Positions 40,981 through 52,423 of a stretch of DNA of 64,000 bases are shown here, one piece after another (within the stretch, counting starts at the first letter, position 1; each line of letters opens with the position of its first letter). The notes beneath the pieces are model-generated. The model had not been told where the DNA came from, did not search any database, and saw only the letters and a program-made list of their open reading frames with translations. The DNA lies in the NCBI GenBank assembly GCA_019055375.1, contig JAHQIW010000618.1, positions 1 to 64,000 of the forward strand, in the 5' to 3' direction. Position numbers and translations under genes: made by a program. Origin of the DNA: Parelaphostrongylus tenuis (Eukaryota; Nematoda; Chromadorea; Rhabditida; Metastrongylidae).

Positions 40981-43900
40981 TCAGCTTCCGACAGTGCCAG
41001 TTGCCGAGAAGAAATGTGAGCCAAACGGTCTCGATGCCAACGTCCGAATCGCTCGGTTTACTACATTTTGCCACATCGTTCTCGACCAACTCGCCATAAT
41101 AATATTTGTGGTCTGCACAAAATTTTTAATTAGAAAATAAATTGTATAAAAAGAAGAGTGCGTTCCAAACCGAGATTGATCCTGAAATTGTCAAGGGCGC
41201 ACCGGAAACAGGCGCTATTACCGTTACGCCCGGTGCTACCTGACATTGCCTCATCTGCTGCGTGGTGGTGCAAATTGCAGTCACCGTGTTGTCGATGATG
41301 ATGCAAGCCACTGACCCTGCGTCGACTGCAAGAAACTGCAAGCCTTATGAAAGCATGCTTTTTGCATACAATAGATAGCTGGAAAGAAAGCTCTGAGAAC
41401 AGCTTTGAGCACTGCTTTTATTTTAGTTTTCGAATCTCTATATTCTCTATATGGAATATTGAATATCATACCATTTATAGTAAAAGAGACGAACATTGCC
41501 AAAAATTAACAATGATCCCAAGGCCGACTGTCTATTAGCCTCGGCATGCTTCAGTAATTAATATTTTTTTCTTTCTTCTTAAGCAAGGCACGAGGTGTTA
41601 AATCCAAACTTTATTCATACAATCAAACAGCTAACGTTTCGGCAAATAGCCTTCTTCAGAGCCTGGAAAGGTCAGAGTTGTTCACAATCCAATCAGTCAA
41701 ACACTTCCATCACTTCTTTGAGAAAATTGTCAGACCTAAATTTCGATCGTATCAAGCGCAAAGTCAACCTCAAACATACTCACCGCTTTTAGTAGATGTC
41801 TTCCACTGAATGAACAGGTGAAGAACAGCGGAACGGTAATCACATAGGCCAGTAATGCACTATACCCATCGAAACAACAGTCTTATATACTGACCCATAT
41901 CACGGTTGATTACGAGGCATTCTTCCATGCGGTCCATAGCTGGATTGGTCGTGCTTATCCGGAACGCCTCGAGTAGTTTTCGCTCTGATGTTTTTTTTGC
42001 TCCTGCTCAAGGATGTAACTTCTATGTCAAACACTCCGACATGCTTTTGGGCTCTATGTATACCTAGCGGAGTGTTTTTTCTAGTATGACGCGTGTCAGC
42101 TAGGTGTTCTTCTATGCGAGCATAGAGCGGCCTACCTGTTTCGCCAACACATTTATCATCGCACGGTTTGCAAGAGATTAGGTTCACTGTGCGTACGCTC
42201 ATGCGATCACCGTCTCTGCCGTAAGGGAACATTAGACAGTTTTTTGTTGTGCAGAGGCGGTCATACAAACGATTACAAACTAATTGGCGCCTAAGAGTAT
42301 TTGATGGTATTTCTGTTACTGACATCAGATGCTCCAAGCCTGCTTTTTTCAAGCAACGTTTTATAGGCATACTTATCTCACTCGATAAGAACGGGAGAAT
42401 AAACGGGATCATACTTTCTCTAGAACTTTCGCGGAAGGATGGTTGTTCCCTCTGAACCTAAGCAGGGGGTTACAAAGTTGTAGCTATTAGAAATGCTGAC
42501 ATGCGCCATGTTAGAAAAAACACTCCGCTAGGTATACATAGAGCCCAAAAGCATGCCGAAGGATTTGATATAGAGGCCACCATCGTTGAGCAGGAGCAAA
42601 AAACATCAGCGCGAAAGACACTTGAGGCGTTCTGGATAAACACGACCAATCCAGCTATGAACCGCAGGGAAGAATGCCTCGTAATCACCCGTTATATGAG
42701 TCAGTATATAGGACTGTTGTTTCGATGGGTATAGTGCATTACTGAGTTATATGATTACTGTTCCGTTGTTCTTCACCTGTTCATTCAGTGGAATTCATAT
42801 AATAAAGGCGGTGGGATGTTTAAGGTTGAATTTGTGCTTGATGCGATCAAAATCTAGGTCTAACAATTTTCTCTAAAGAAGTGATGAAAGTGTTTGACTG
42901 ACTGGATTGCAAACGACTTACCTTCTTAGGCTCTGACGAAGGCGATCTGCCGAAAAGTTAGCTGCTTGATTGTGTGAATAAAATTTGGATTCAACACCTC
43001 ATGCCCTGCTTAAGAAGAAAGAAAAAAAATAAGAGTTAGCATAATTCCGAAGATTTTGATTTTCTCGTCCTTACAAAAGTTTTCACATGTTCTAGAGCTT
43101 TTCTATTAAAGTTCTGATACATGCTCATCTTTCCAAAGATATATGAAGACAGCAGAACCTTTTTGATACCTGCTACGTTTTTGCTTCAGATTTTCTAATT
43201 GGCTCAGTAATAAAACTCACGTTGCTCCACTTCCATTACACTAAGACGAACGTTTGGGCACATCAGTGGTTTGTAAGTGACTGTTACAGTCAGTTGATTC
43301 AAAATAGTCGAGATGACAGCATCAGATAGGAAAGCACTACGTGCTTGGCTTTCAATAACGTCAAAGACCTGAGAAGCAAATCATTTCATTAGTTTGAAGA
43401 AATTTTTATGAAAGCTATTTTGATAAAATAATGTGGAGCGGTGCGGTTAGTAATTCTAAAAGGCTGACATACTGTCACAAAATTGAAGTTTTCTTCCCAC
43501 GCCTTCCCAAGTATCGCTAAGAAAGAAAACACTTAAAATTAAAGATTATCAGCTTACTGCTTGTTTTACAAGGCGTTGTACAAATCGCGTAGCTCCTGCT
43601 TCACTAGTTGCAATACCAGGGACCCTGGCTTGGACACTGGGTGCGGTTGAGTAAGCCATGGCAACAGACAAAGTGAAGCCAGTGACGGTGAAGTTTTTAG
43701 TGCTTCCTTCAACGGGATTTCTTAGCTTTTTTGTTAATAATTGGAAATATATTTACTATACATTAAGATTTTTACTTGTTTACAAAACCAAAACTTAGAT
43801 TTTTGATCACAAGGCTCAGACTGCGACAAATACGTAGCATTGATTAAGTCTAAGAAGCATGCAATATGATCAAAGTTCACAAACTTCTATCTAAGATCCA

Positions 43901-44055
43901 GGATATGTCTAACACACAAGTATCTATAATTCATTACCTTGACCTGCAGGCAACACTCCACATCCCAACACTGTTGATATGATGGCAAGTAGCAACATCA
44001 CAAAGTGTCTCTCATGAAGAGACGAATATTTCGCAGTGTGCTGAAGAATTTTCAT
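40981..44055 (-). CDS. Secreted nematode-type protein, copy A (intact)
   Basis: Five exons with consistent phases: 44055-43938, 43706-43558, 43368-43221, 41325-41240, 41112-40981; total 633 bp, 210 residues, TGA stop. The start follows a TTTTAG acceptor by 9 nt (GAGCCAAAATG). Exon 1 carries an extended N-terminus and a hydrophobic core 'VMLLLAIISTVLGCG', a likely signal peptide with cleavage near the Gly-Cys. Later landmarks: 'NFTVTGFTLSVAMAYSTAPS', 'ARVPGIATSEAGATRFVQRL', 'VFDVIESQARSAFLSDAVIS', 'LNQLTVTVTYKPLMCPNV', 'ACIIIDNTVTAICT' and C-terminal 'WQNVVNRAIRTLASRPFGSH'. The Cys residues suggest disulfides in a secreted or lumenal protein. A polyadenylation-like AATAAA (minus) lies about 70 nt past the stop. 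Function unknown; I recognise it only as a nematode-type family from its two relatives here. An inverted Penelope-like pair sits in intron 3. Confidence 0.78.
41590..42440 (-). pseudogene. Penelope-like retroelement 3' part with GIY-YIG endonuclease
   Basis: Minus-strand frame 42412-41900 encodes the C-terminal end of a Penelope-like element: a linker with 'RLYDRLCTTKNCLMFPYGRD', then the GIY-YIG-type nuclease region 'VNLISCKPCDDKCVGETGRP', 'LYARIEEHL' and 'HTRKNTPLGIHRAQKHVG', then a frame change after 'KNIRAK'. GIY is altered to VNL, as is loose in this group. The 3' untranslated part ends with a hammerhead (41629-41663) and 'TGAATAAAGTTTGGATTT' on that strand. The reverse transcriptase is absent. 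Lies in intron 3 of copy A. Confidence 0.75.
41629..41663 (-). ncRNA. Penelope-type hammerhead motif
   Basis: On the minus strand: GGCT (41663-41660), CTGAAGA (41659-41653), helix II AGGC-TATT-TGCC, GAAA (41640-41637), CG, TT, AGCT. All core bases are kept. Helix III is reduced to one C-G step next to the A-U pair and helix I is four pairs with one G-U, the compact form seen in Penelope-like elements. Confidence 0.65.
42465..43015 (+). pseudogene. Penelope-like retroelement 3' part, inverted second copy
   Basis: Plus-strand frame 42501-42734 encodes 'RKNTPLGIHRAQKHAEGFDI', 'SARKTLEAFWINTTNPAMNR' and 'EECLVITRYMSQYIGLLF', continuing past the point where the minus copy breaks. The tail carries a hammerhead (42929-42963: GGCT, CTGACGA, AGGCGATCTGCC, GAAA, AG, TT, AGCT) and 'TGAATAAAATTTGGATTCAA'. 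It forms a head-to-head inverted pair with 41590-42440, both 3' ends pointing outward. Confidence 0.75.
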
Positions 44056-44217
44056 TTTGGCTCCTAAAATGATAAGCAAGTATTGTGGACTCAACAAATT
44101 CAACCATCTTTCCATCGAATTAATCACAAGGCAAGAACGGATTTGGCTCGAAGCACTTATACTTGAGTGACGTCACCTTAGCACTTATTGGTTCCAAGAG
44201 TTTCACAAGTATTCAAC

Positions 44218-44430
44218 TCTTTCGATTCCAAAAGTTCGACTTTCTATAAACCTCGGCATAATCAATTGATATATGAAAATGGAGAAAACTTATCTTGATT
44301 AGCTGACGCGAGGTTGATAAAACAGTTGTAGAAATTCGGCTGACGTTCGAATTTCTACAACTGTTTTATCAACCTCGCGTCAGCTAATCAAGATAAGTTT
44401 TCTTCATTTTCATATATCTTTCGATTCCAA
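44218..44430. mobile_element. Near-perfect 70-bp palindrome in a 14-bp target duplication
   Basis: Arms 44269-44338 and 44348-44417 are complementary with a single mismatch, separated by 9 bp. Identical 14-mers TCTTTCGATTCCAA lie at 44218-44231 and 44417-44430 (the last arm base is shared). Between the left 14-mer and the left arm is an unpaired 37-bp extension. It lies 160-375 bp upstream of the copy A start, in its likely promoter region. No ribozyme core was found. Confidence 0.85.
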
Positions 44431-45330
44431 GCAAAATTTCGCAGGACGTTTTGTTACAAATTCTGCAAAAGCACAAAGGAGGCGGTTGATGGTTTGGAAT
44501 TTGTGAAATATCGTTTGATGATGAGCCGCGTAGAGGAGAACACATAAAGAGAAATTCTAGCACATGCGGCAATTCCGTAAACGGTCCGGTATGGCTCTCG
44601 CTTACTCATTTTCGATCTTGAGACATCAAATTCCAACTTTCCAAAAAAGAAAAAACTTGTCGAAAAACGCAAAATTTACAAGTGCGCGTTTTAGAGCATT
44701 CATGAAAGTAGATATTTCATAACATAAACGATGCACAAACTTTTGCTGAGAAGCGTTTTTGGCTACATTAATTTGGGGAGTGGTGATCGCATTTGTTAGG
44801 CTTCTCATTCACCTTTCACGTATGGTGAACCTTTAATTCTCCCTTGTTGATGAGGGCCGACTGATGCTCATGAAGCAATTTTCACTGAGGTGTTTAAAAG
44901 CAGGCGAGATCCATATGCAACCAGGAATTAACCAATATGTGAAAGCGAGAGGGTAACTACGTCACAATTAAACGTAGGAGAAACAACAATATAAGCACTA
45001 TAAGTTTGTCGATTTAATATATCGGAATGAGGAAGTACAGTGGATGTTGTCAAGATCGTAAAAAAAAAAAACATGACGCTAAGCACAAGCTTCCTTCCTC
45101 ACCGTCTTAGATTCTCACACTTTCTCCATGATGCTGAAGCGAATCAGAATTTATTGCACATTTCGTATAGTGAAAGTCCGTATGTCTGGTGTAATGGTTA
45201 CAAACTCTTATGGTTAGTATCATTCTTACGAATACTTTCTGAAGAATTATCTAAATCCTAGATGCAGTTTTCTTCTTAAACGCAATCAGTTTAATTCATT
45301 TAGCATACCAAATTTTTGAAGTAATGCGAA
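44431..45330. other. Upstream flank of copy A; homologous flank near copy B
   Basis: 44450-44800 aligns patchily with 53110-53500 upstream of copy B ('GTAAACGGTCCGGTA' vs 'CATAAACGGTTCCCA'), showing that the duplicated unit included upstream DNA. No exon is supported. Confidence 0.4.
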
Positions 45331-45334
45331 AACT

Positions 45335-45600
45335 TTTACCTAAGCCGACGCCTTGCAGCATATTTTGCTGTGCTTAACAAAGGAGAGAAATGAGCTCAAT
45401 TCGATTCCAACATTTTTTCTAGTAGATTCAGTAGCATTCGTACTTGAATTTTAAAAAATGATGTGCAGTACATGGTGGGTCGGATATCGGACTTCAAAAT
45501 GCTCTTTGATGAAGGCTGCACCTGCTTCAAGTTGAAAAATCCCTCGAAGAACATTTGTACAGTCTGAGAAAATTTCCTCATTCTTTCCAAGCTTCGTACG
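45335..45600 (-). repeat. Exon-like repeat R, copy 1
   Basis: The minus strand reads 'QLEAGAAFIKEHFEVRYPTH' then 'HVLHIIF' and a stop. Related segments lie at 46910-47060 and 54735-54870 with the same spacing to a downstream 'AAAATG(T/)TGGAATC' block. It could be an exon of an unrecognised duplicated gene or a repeat body. Confidence 0.35.
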
Positions 45601-46269
45601 TCACTGGTTGACGTACGGAGTTAGCTCGTATCAATTCAAAAAAGGTGAAAGCCATACTTTAACGTGGATTCAACAAAAACTCATTTCATCAGCTTCATTG
45701 TAAGTAGGAATAGCTAATGAGGCGTGTGGCTCTAATGAGGAGGAAGAGACTGCTTAAAGGTAGGTAAGGCACTGACATATCAACACCTAAAAAGCTTAAT
45801 TTCTTTGGGAACTGCGAGCGATTTCGGCTCGCGATCAATCAGTGGCAATGTGGTGATATTCTTTTCAAATTCAGATTGTTATTATCACTGAAAATATTAG
45901 ATCAAACGTTGTAAAAAATACGAAACAGGAGACTCCAATAGGACTGATTGGTCGAAACATGCCAAAACAACGCAAATTAATGGTTTGATTGTCAAAAATG
46001 ATGCTGTACATTGTGTGATGTTTCTCTATAGATAGCAATAATCAATACTGTGATTATTAGTGTACTTCAGAAGTTAACACCTCCACAGAAGCATACAGCA
46101 AACGTGTTCTCTATTGTTCTCTAGCTCTTGTGTATCAACTCACACTTTACCATGAACATTATTCATTGTTGCATCTTTTACCATTGGTCATGGCACCAAA
46201 TTATAATGTAACTTCATTTTGCTAGTACACCGTACAGTGGAAGTTATTTTGGAAATCAAGACAGTATCA

Positions 46270-46335
46270 TATCTCCTTCCCCCACACTGTCGACATATGC
46301 ATATGCATATGCATATATGTATGCATATCAACACT
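46270..46335. repeat. ATGCAT microsatellite
   Basis: 'CATATGCATATGCATATGC' short tandem repeat, followed by the B-E group terminus 'TTTTGAGACCTCGCTCAAGA' (46350). Confidence 0.8.
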
Positions 46336-46909
46336 TTTAAACATCCATTTTGAGACCTCGCTCAAGAATTCAATATAATTTGATAGAAACTACGACAAAA
46401 TTTCTTCAAAGGACTTGGAGTTAGACGGGTAATAGTATTTGCTCGAGAATGCAACAGCGTCAGCAAGAAAAAGAGAAGCCGTTAGGAAACTGATTGTAGG
46501 TGAAACATTTGCATGATGACATTGACTTGAATCGTGAGAAGGAGAAATGCTTTACTTTGATGAAATCTCCAATGCATAGAATTGGGAATGTTCAGTGCAC
46601 GTTATTACAGAAAGTGTGGTGACGCCGAAGAGAAGCTTCTTCGTTTACCTTCTTGAACGTTCTATGTTTATCGTCAAAGTGGATGTTTACAAAGCATCGA
46701 CAACCAGCGGTGTTACATATCAGTGGTCTATATCATTTCTTCAAGTGTTTGGAAAAATAATCACAAAGTCCGTACAGTAGCTTACTTGCGATAAACGATA
46801 AACTCGATTCAATCAAAATCTTAGGTTTTTTGGGGCAATTGAAAAATTCACACAGAAAACAACAATCTGAATCATAGAATGTTATACTTACATATAAGAG
46901 AACTCCGCG

Positions 46910-47065
46910 CGTTTGCGATATTTCTTCTAAAAGACGACAGTAGCACTTGTCCTTCAATCTAACTAATTTACATAGAAGCAGTGCAGCACATGGTGATTGA
47001 CTTTAGGACTGCGAATCGTTCCTTACTGGCGACTGTCTCTTCAACGAATTGGAAAATCGCCTTGA
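46910..47065 (-). repeat. Exon-like repeat R, copy 2
   Basis: The minus strand reads 'VFKAIFQFVEETVASKERFA' then 'VLKSITMCCTA'. Aligns with copies at 45.4 and 54.8 kb in the same frame. Confidence 0.35.
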
Positions 47066-47454
47066 ACACATTTCCATTATTATGAGGGTCGTGTCTCGAT
47101 AATGAGTGATGTGTGTGTGTGAAGCAGAAATTTCACTAGTTCCCAAAATGTGAGAGAAATCTTTGACTTGAACGTACTAAACATCCATTTCGTCTATTCC
47201 ACTAATAACAAATAGAGAACACCGTTAGCACTGCGTAGTCGTAGGTCCTATTATGAGTCTTTTATGAGCGGTTGAAGCTGACTAAGCGGTTCGCGCTGTA
47301 GCACTTTTGTGTAAACAGTTCCGTGTTTAGACGACTCCGTGTTATAGACTTCCGTGTTGTTTTACTGAAATTGCTAACAATTTCTTTATAGTATTTCCCC
47401 GTATTTTCAATTCGATACTATACTAATTTGAAGATTTTGATCATTAAATTAGGA

Positions 47455-47620
47455 AACGGCCTTGAATAAAACTAGATTGCACGGCTTTGAAGAAGGCGTA
47501 TTTGCCGAAACGTCAGCCACAAACAAGCGCAAAAATCCTTGGGCCGGAAAGAAGAACAATCGATTAGGGAAAAGATACCAACCTCGTGAAGCTTTAATAA
47601 AGATTAGTTTTCCAAGCTTT
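47455..47620 (+). repeat. Penelope-type 3' end with hammerhead (P3)
   Basis: GGCT (47483-47486), TTGAAGA (first core base T instead of C), AGGCGTATTTGCC, GAAA (47507-47510), CGTC and AGCC (47515-47518). GGCT/AGCC pair perfectly and the cleavage triplet is the preferred GTC. Downstream lies 'CCTCGTGAAGCTTTAATAAA'. The partner at 57.2 kb has the intact first core but a broken GAAA side. Confidence 0.55.
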
Positions 47621-48830
47621 TCCTCTCATTTCCAAAATGTTGGCGTCATTGATTCTCCTCGCCTCGTCAAACCTCCTCTCCACTACTATGGAAGTACTGT
47701 TATAGCATGGTGATATTACATTCAAAGCTCAAGAAGAATAGTAATATTGGCCAAAATTCTGCACTCAAGTAGAAAAAAATGTACTCGAAGCTGAGAGCCG
47801 TCTCCACCAAATAAACTCTTTCCCCTTGAGAGGTATTGGTAAGCTACTCATCAGCAAGCACCATCAGGACTTAACAAGCTAGACGTTGAGTAATAGAGGT
47901 AAAACAGAGCGAAAAAAGTGATCCTCACTCTCTTGACATTGGATCAGCCATCGACATGGCTCAGAACGACGAGTAGGGAGAGGTTATAAAGTTTCAGAGC
48001 CATACCAGGTCGAATCTAAGGGAACGATTTACACCTATAACACACATGCACCCTACGAAACTTGTATGGAAGACCTAATAATGTCGTGGCGTTTCCACTG
48101 AAACGAGTGCCAGCATAATCATCAAGTACTTTGACAAACTATTGATCCGGATTGAACGCTTACGGTTAAAACGATGTGGATCAATACGAGCTCTGTTCTT
48201 CTTCGACTCGCGCATCAATATGGACCTATGACAGTGCAAAATCGAATCATTTGATTAAAAGTCTTGAGAAAGTCACACATCTTCAAAGTTATCACTGATG
48301 ACCTGAACGCAATATCTGAACCTAAAAAAACGCCTGATTTCACATTTATAAATCCCACTTTCAGCCTGGACGTGAAAGTCTTTTAATGAAGAGCACCACA
48401 TCGAGATACCAAATCTCAGTAAATTGAATGCTCTGTCTACCCTATGTTGCAGTTGTTGCAAAAACTCTAAGCGGATTGAACTTTCAATTGGTTCACCTAG
48501 ATTACTTCTCCTCAGCATCATGAGTAGTCTGACCGATGATCATAAATCACATATTTTATAAAAAAGACAAGTATAGAAAATGTAATACTGCGTTTGGAGG
48601 CTTGTCGAACTCCGCTGAGTATGTTGAGAAAAGGGTAAGGAGAAACATAGTGGAATACAAAATTATAGTGTCGTGATGATTAACCCTTTTGAGACGGTAT
48701 GTATTCATTTAATTACATCTTCTGAGGGTTCTTCTTGCTGAAAGAACTTTTTCTCCAAATTTTTAGTAATCTGTCGAAAACTAGAATTCCGAATTTTAAT
48801 AATGCTTTGGTCTCAAAAAAGCTCATTTTA
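47621..48830. other. Unassigned DNA
   Basis: No exon or repeat assigned over 1.2 kb. Confidence 0.35.
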
Positions 48831-48834
48831 TTGT

Positions 48835-49020
48835 GATCTAACACCTGTATCACCTGTTGTCCCGTTGATCGCCGAGTGACTCGAGCGGGCACCAGTGACA
48901 CTTCCATTTTTCCCTTAAGCGTGCAATAATAACCCAGTGGGTTCTTCTTGCTCCAGGATTTCGTTGAACATCGTATCTTTCATCCAGCCTTTTCGTGAAG
49001 AAAGATGTAGAAGCGGAAAA
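48835..49020 (-). pseudogene. RTE 3'-end fragment
   Basis: The minus-strand frame reads 'FTKRLDERYDVQRNPGARRT', 'HWVIIARLREKWKCHWCPLE' and 'SLGDQRDNR', the clearest copy of the RTE ORF2 C-terminus here. Confidence 0.8.
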
Positions 49021-50635
49021 TTTTGCTTCACATTCAAACTGCCTTGTTTTTTTAGAGTGAAGTTTTGAAGGCTTTTCAATGGAATTGGCATGATTCATTC
49101 TCAAACTTCCACAGCTTTGAGGTTCAAATTGGTTTTTTTATAAGTATCACATCTAGGCGGCGTCAGAATAATTTCTGATGCTGTGTTCCTCTTCTTGAGT
49201 ATTCATTATCATCTGTAATCTCGGATTAGGTATCTTCATCTTCCATGTTCCGTAAGTCCATGTTATGCAACAATGACGATTGCACTTTCGATGCACTTTG
49301 GGTCATGTTTACAGCAGGGCTCAAACACTCTCATGACTACCGTAACATGAATGAGAATGACCGCTCTTTGTGCTTTTGAATCAGTCGCGTGATCCAGCTT
49401 ACTCTGGTGTTCGACCTTTTGACGTGAAATGTTGTCAGTGTGTGCTCTACAATCTTGTTCTGAAATCTCCAACCTTAGCTTTAACCTTGTTATATTCTAA
49501 CCCAAAACCCGCCCTTTGAGGAAGTGTATATAAGTGGCTGGAGGTTAATTCTAGGCTCCACTTCGACTTGCTCGTTCTCTTCGACTTGCCCTCTTCGACC
49601 TCCTCTTCTTCTGTTGTCTACGCTAAGTGGAATCACCCTATATAACCTTTGTTATTGTTTCATTGTTATCATAAGATAAACGATAATCCAAGACAAGGAG
49701 TTTGGTACAGAAGTAACTGGTGAAAGTCCCGCGTGGCTTAAGCACCTCTTACAACTCAATACTAATACTGGACTCCCTTTGCTATATCACATAAAGCGTA
49801 TTGAAGCAACAAAAAAATTCACGTTTCGCACTCAAAGTAGTTTATTCGTATATTATTTAGACATTATAGTGGTTCATTTGGCAATGTGGAACAAGAAAAA
49901 AATTATATGCTATAGTACAATAGAATAAGGCCTTTTCTACAATTTCAATCCAAAAACCTAAAATTTTTCTCCAAAATGGAGAAAAATTGATGGGGTTGTT
50001 GAAATTCGTTGCGCGCACCGTCATTAGGAGCGCGGTTTCATTATTTACTTATTAATTTTTTCTCCATTTCAAGAGAGATTCTAGATTTTTCGTACTGCAT
50101 TTGTAGAAGAAATTTTGTTCTAGCCATATACATACAGGCTTCTTCTTTAATTGATGTTGTCAAATATGCCCTCAATGGTGACCTGAGGCAGACAGTTCGA
50201 TTGTGGAACATGATTTTCTTGCTGCTCTAACAGAGCTCTATGTAAGCCTTTATAGAAATCAAATTTTAACATCAAAACTTCCGGGATTATGCTATCGAAT
50301 GACTACCAATTATTGGGTAAAAAGCCACCCACAAACTCCAGCCAAGCAAGAAAACAAAATGAATGTCAAACATAATGTTATTTTTGCGGCTATAACGCAA
50401 TAAGGAAAACTCTGTATAGATCAAACACATTACTGAAAGTGCCGAGATTTCGAATGATCACGAAAAGCTCAAAGAAAAATTTTTTTCAACAAGAAAGGCT
50501 TGTAGAAAATTGCTTATCTAAATTTTTGCTTCCCTCCCGAAAGGGTTACGAGGAAAAAAGATCAGCAATCGCTTTGGAAATAAACACAAATTTTCTGAAC
50601 TTATCAAAGTCTTTCCGTTATGCAGGGTAGCCAGT
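49021..50635. other. Unassigned DNA
   Basis: No supported exon. Short inverted 'TTTTTCTCCA...TGGAGAAAAA' motifs occur near 49970 and 50065. Confidence 0.35.
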
Positions 50636-50639
50636 GGGA

Positions 50640-50720
50640 TGTGTGGTTCTGACGAGGCGGGAGACTGCCGGAACATACGTAAACCGTTAACAATCGAAAC
50701 CTCAAAATGACATAGAACAA
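50640..50720 (+). repeat. Family E hammerhead arm (decayed)
   Basis: GGTT (50645-50648), CTGACGA, GGCGGGAGACTGCC, GGAA instead of GAAA, CATACG, TA, AACC (50682-50685). Helix I GGTT/AACC is perfect and helix II GGC/GCC holds; the core is broken at one position. Followed by the group terminus 'CTCAAAATGACATAGAACAA'. Confidence 0.5.
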
Positions 50721-51595
50721 GTCTTTTTGAACATAGCTATCTGCTTCTGAAATTGTCTCTTCGCTTACAATATCAGGCTGATTCTTTCAGCTCTGATGAA
50801 GAAGGATATGTGAAGTGACACAATCACGTTGCAATTTTCGTAAGAAGAAGTGGGCTTAAGTACTTTGAGATGTATTAGTTAACACATATTACTCTTTTTA
50901 TGTTGATTATCCACCATCACACATACTACTGAGAGAATCGAAATATTTCTTGCATTTTTAATCATCTCCTCTTGATTCTCTTTCTGAAAGTCTACGCACA
51001 TCTCGCGTATTGTTTCAACTGCTGTTTGAGGATTTTATCTTCATTATTGGTGTTGCATTAAGTTGACCAAAGTGGTCTTCATGTAGAAATTCATTTTATA
51101 GACTGCCTTTGGACCTCTCTTTGCTACACAATTTTTGCACAAAAAGGAGTTCTTCGATGTGCACTGCATTCAATAATTTTTTGTGGATAAATTGCCAACT
51201 GTGAAACATGAACAAAAAAGACTTTACTACTGAAAGAGAGATAAACTGGACAATTTGCTTCTCACTTCCGATTTGCTTTGTAATAGTAAGCACGTGCCCT
51301 CTCTATGGTTAGAACCAAGGTTCAACATATGCTCGGGATTCAACATTTGCATAGGCAGGATAATTCATTGTAACAATGCTGCGGCAGATTTGGCACAGTG
51401 TAACTTCTGTGATTTATAAACAATTTCAAACCCATACGGCTGCAAGAAATTCTCTTTACCTTGATTTTAGTCACCACAGAAGAAATTCTGCAAAGGCGAG
51501 TGTCCAATCTTCACAAGATGGCGTTAGTAATTAGACCAGTCACATAAATCATCGCTTTTGAAGGCTTGCGCCAGATATACCTTCTTTGTAAATGA
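50721..51595. other. Unassigned DNA
   Basis: Nothing recognised. Confidence 0.35.
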
Positions 51596-51835
51596 TGGCC
51601 GATGTTTTAACAATTTCGCTTTCTTCAGAGCCTGGACATGTCCTACCATACCATATCTTTATATTGGGTAACATTTTTTGTCACCCGTGTCATCTGTCGT
51701 CCGGTTGATCGTCGAGTGACTCGAGCGTTCACCAGCACCACTTCCATTTTTCCCCATCGCGTGCAAGAGTAGCCCATTGCGTCCTTCTCGCTCTAAGGAA
51801 TCGCTGAACATCGTATTTTTCTTCTAGTCTTCTAG
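51596..51835 (-). repeat. Penelope-type remnant and RTE 3' end
   Basis: 51605-51650 on the minus strand has 'GGCTCTGAAGAAAGC' then GAAA with lost spacing (decayed hammerhead). 51670-51835 is an RTE C-terminal fragment ('ATCTGTCGTCCGGTTGATCG' on plus). Confidence 0.5.
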
Positions 51836-51919
51836 TCTAGTAGTCTAGTTAAAACAGTAACATTTCTCGCATGTAGGAAAAGTGTGACATTTTCAAGGCA
51901 ATCTATTAAAAAACAAAAC

Positions 51920-52320
51920 ATACCGTTCAATATACCTAAGAGAATTGAGTGTTGAACAAAAATACGACCTCAGACGGAGTCGAACCTGCGTTTCATCCAT
52001 GCCGGGATGCGTGCTACCACTGCACCACAGAGGTACATTCGCACCACTACTCATTCTTCAGCATCTCTATGATATCTGTCACACATCAACCTTTAGCAGG
52101 TTTGGTAGAGCATGGGATTTCGCTTTATAAACCCAGTTGAGCCGACAGCCACTGTGATAAGTTATAACCAAAATTGTTGTGTTTTTCTGCCTTTTTTGTA
52201 GTGTTATGATGTTTCCTATATATCTAAAAGAGCTGAATGGCGAGCAAAATTACGACCTCAGACGGTAGTCGTACCCGCGTTACATCCATACCGGGGACAT
52301 TTCATCCACACCGTTTGATC
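51920..52320 (-). repeat. Two tRNA-derived SINE-like repeats (family S2)
   Basis: The copy near 51925-52040 has 'GGTGCAGTGGTAGCACGC' and 'GCAGGTTCGACTCCGTCTG' on the minus strand. The second copy near 52185-52305 ends exactly where copy B of the secreted family breaks off, so its insertion or an associated deletion removed the downstream exons. Confidence 0.65.
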
Positions 52321-52423
52321 TGACTCCGCATACGGATGAATTCAATAGTATAGAGCCCTCTTTAAGCGTATAACAGAATTTGCGAGAGAAGATAGTATTA
52401 GAATCTAAGGGCTGTCGACTTAT

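Noticed and set aside
40900..41090. Alternative reading of copy A exon 5 as a transmembrane segment (and 'LLLGYCYCRR' in copy C)
   Set aside because: Only the frame giving 'WQNVVNRAIRTLASRPFGSH' joins exon 4 in phase and is shared by both copies; the hydrophobic reading is an off-frame coincidence.
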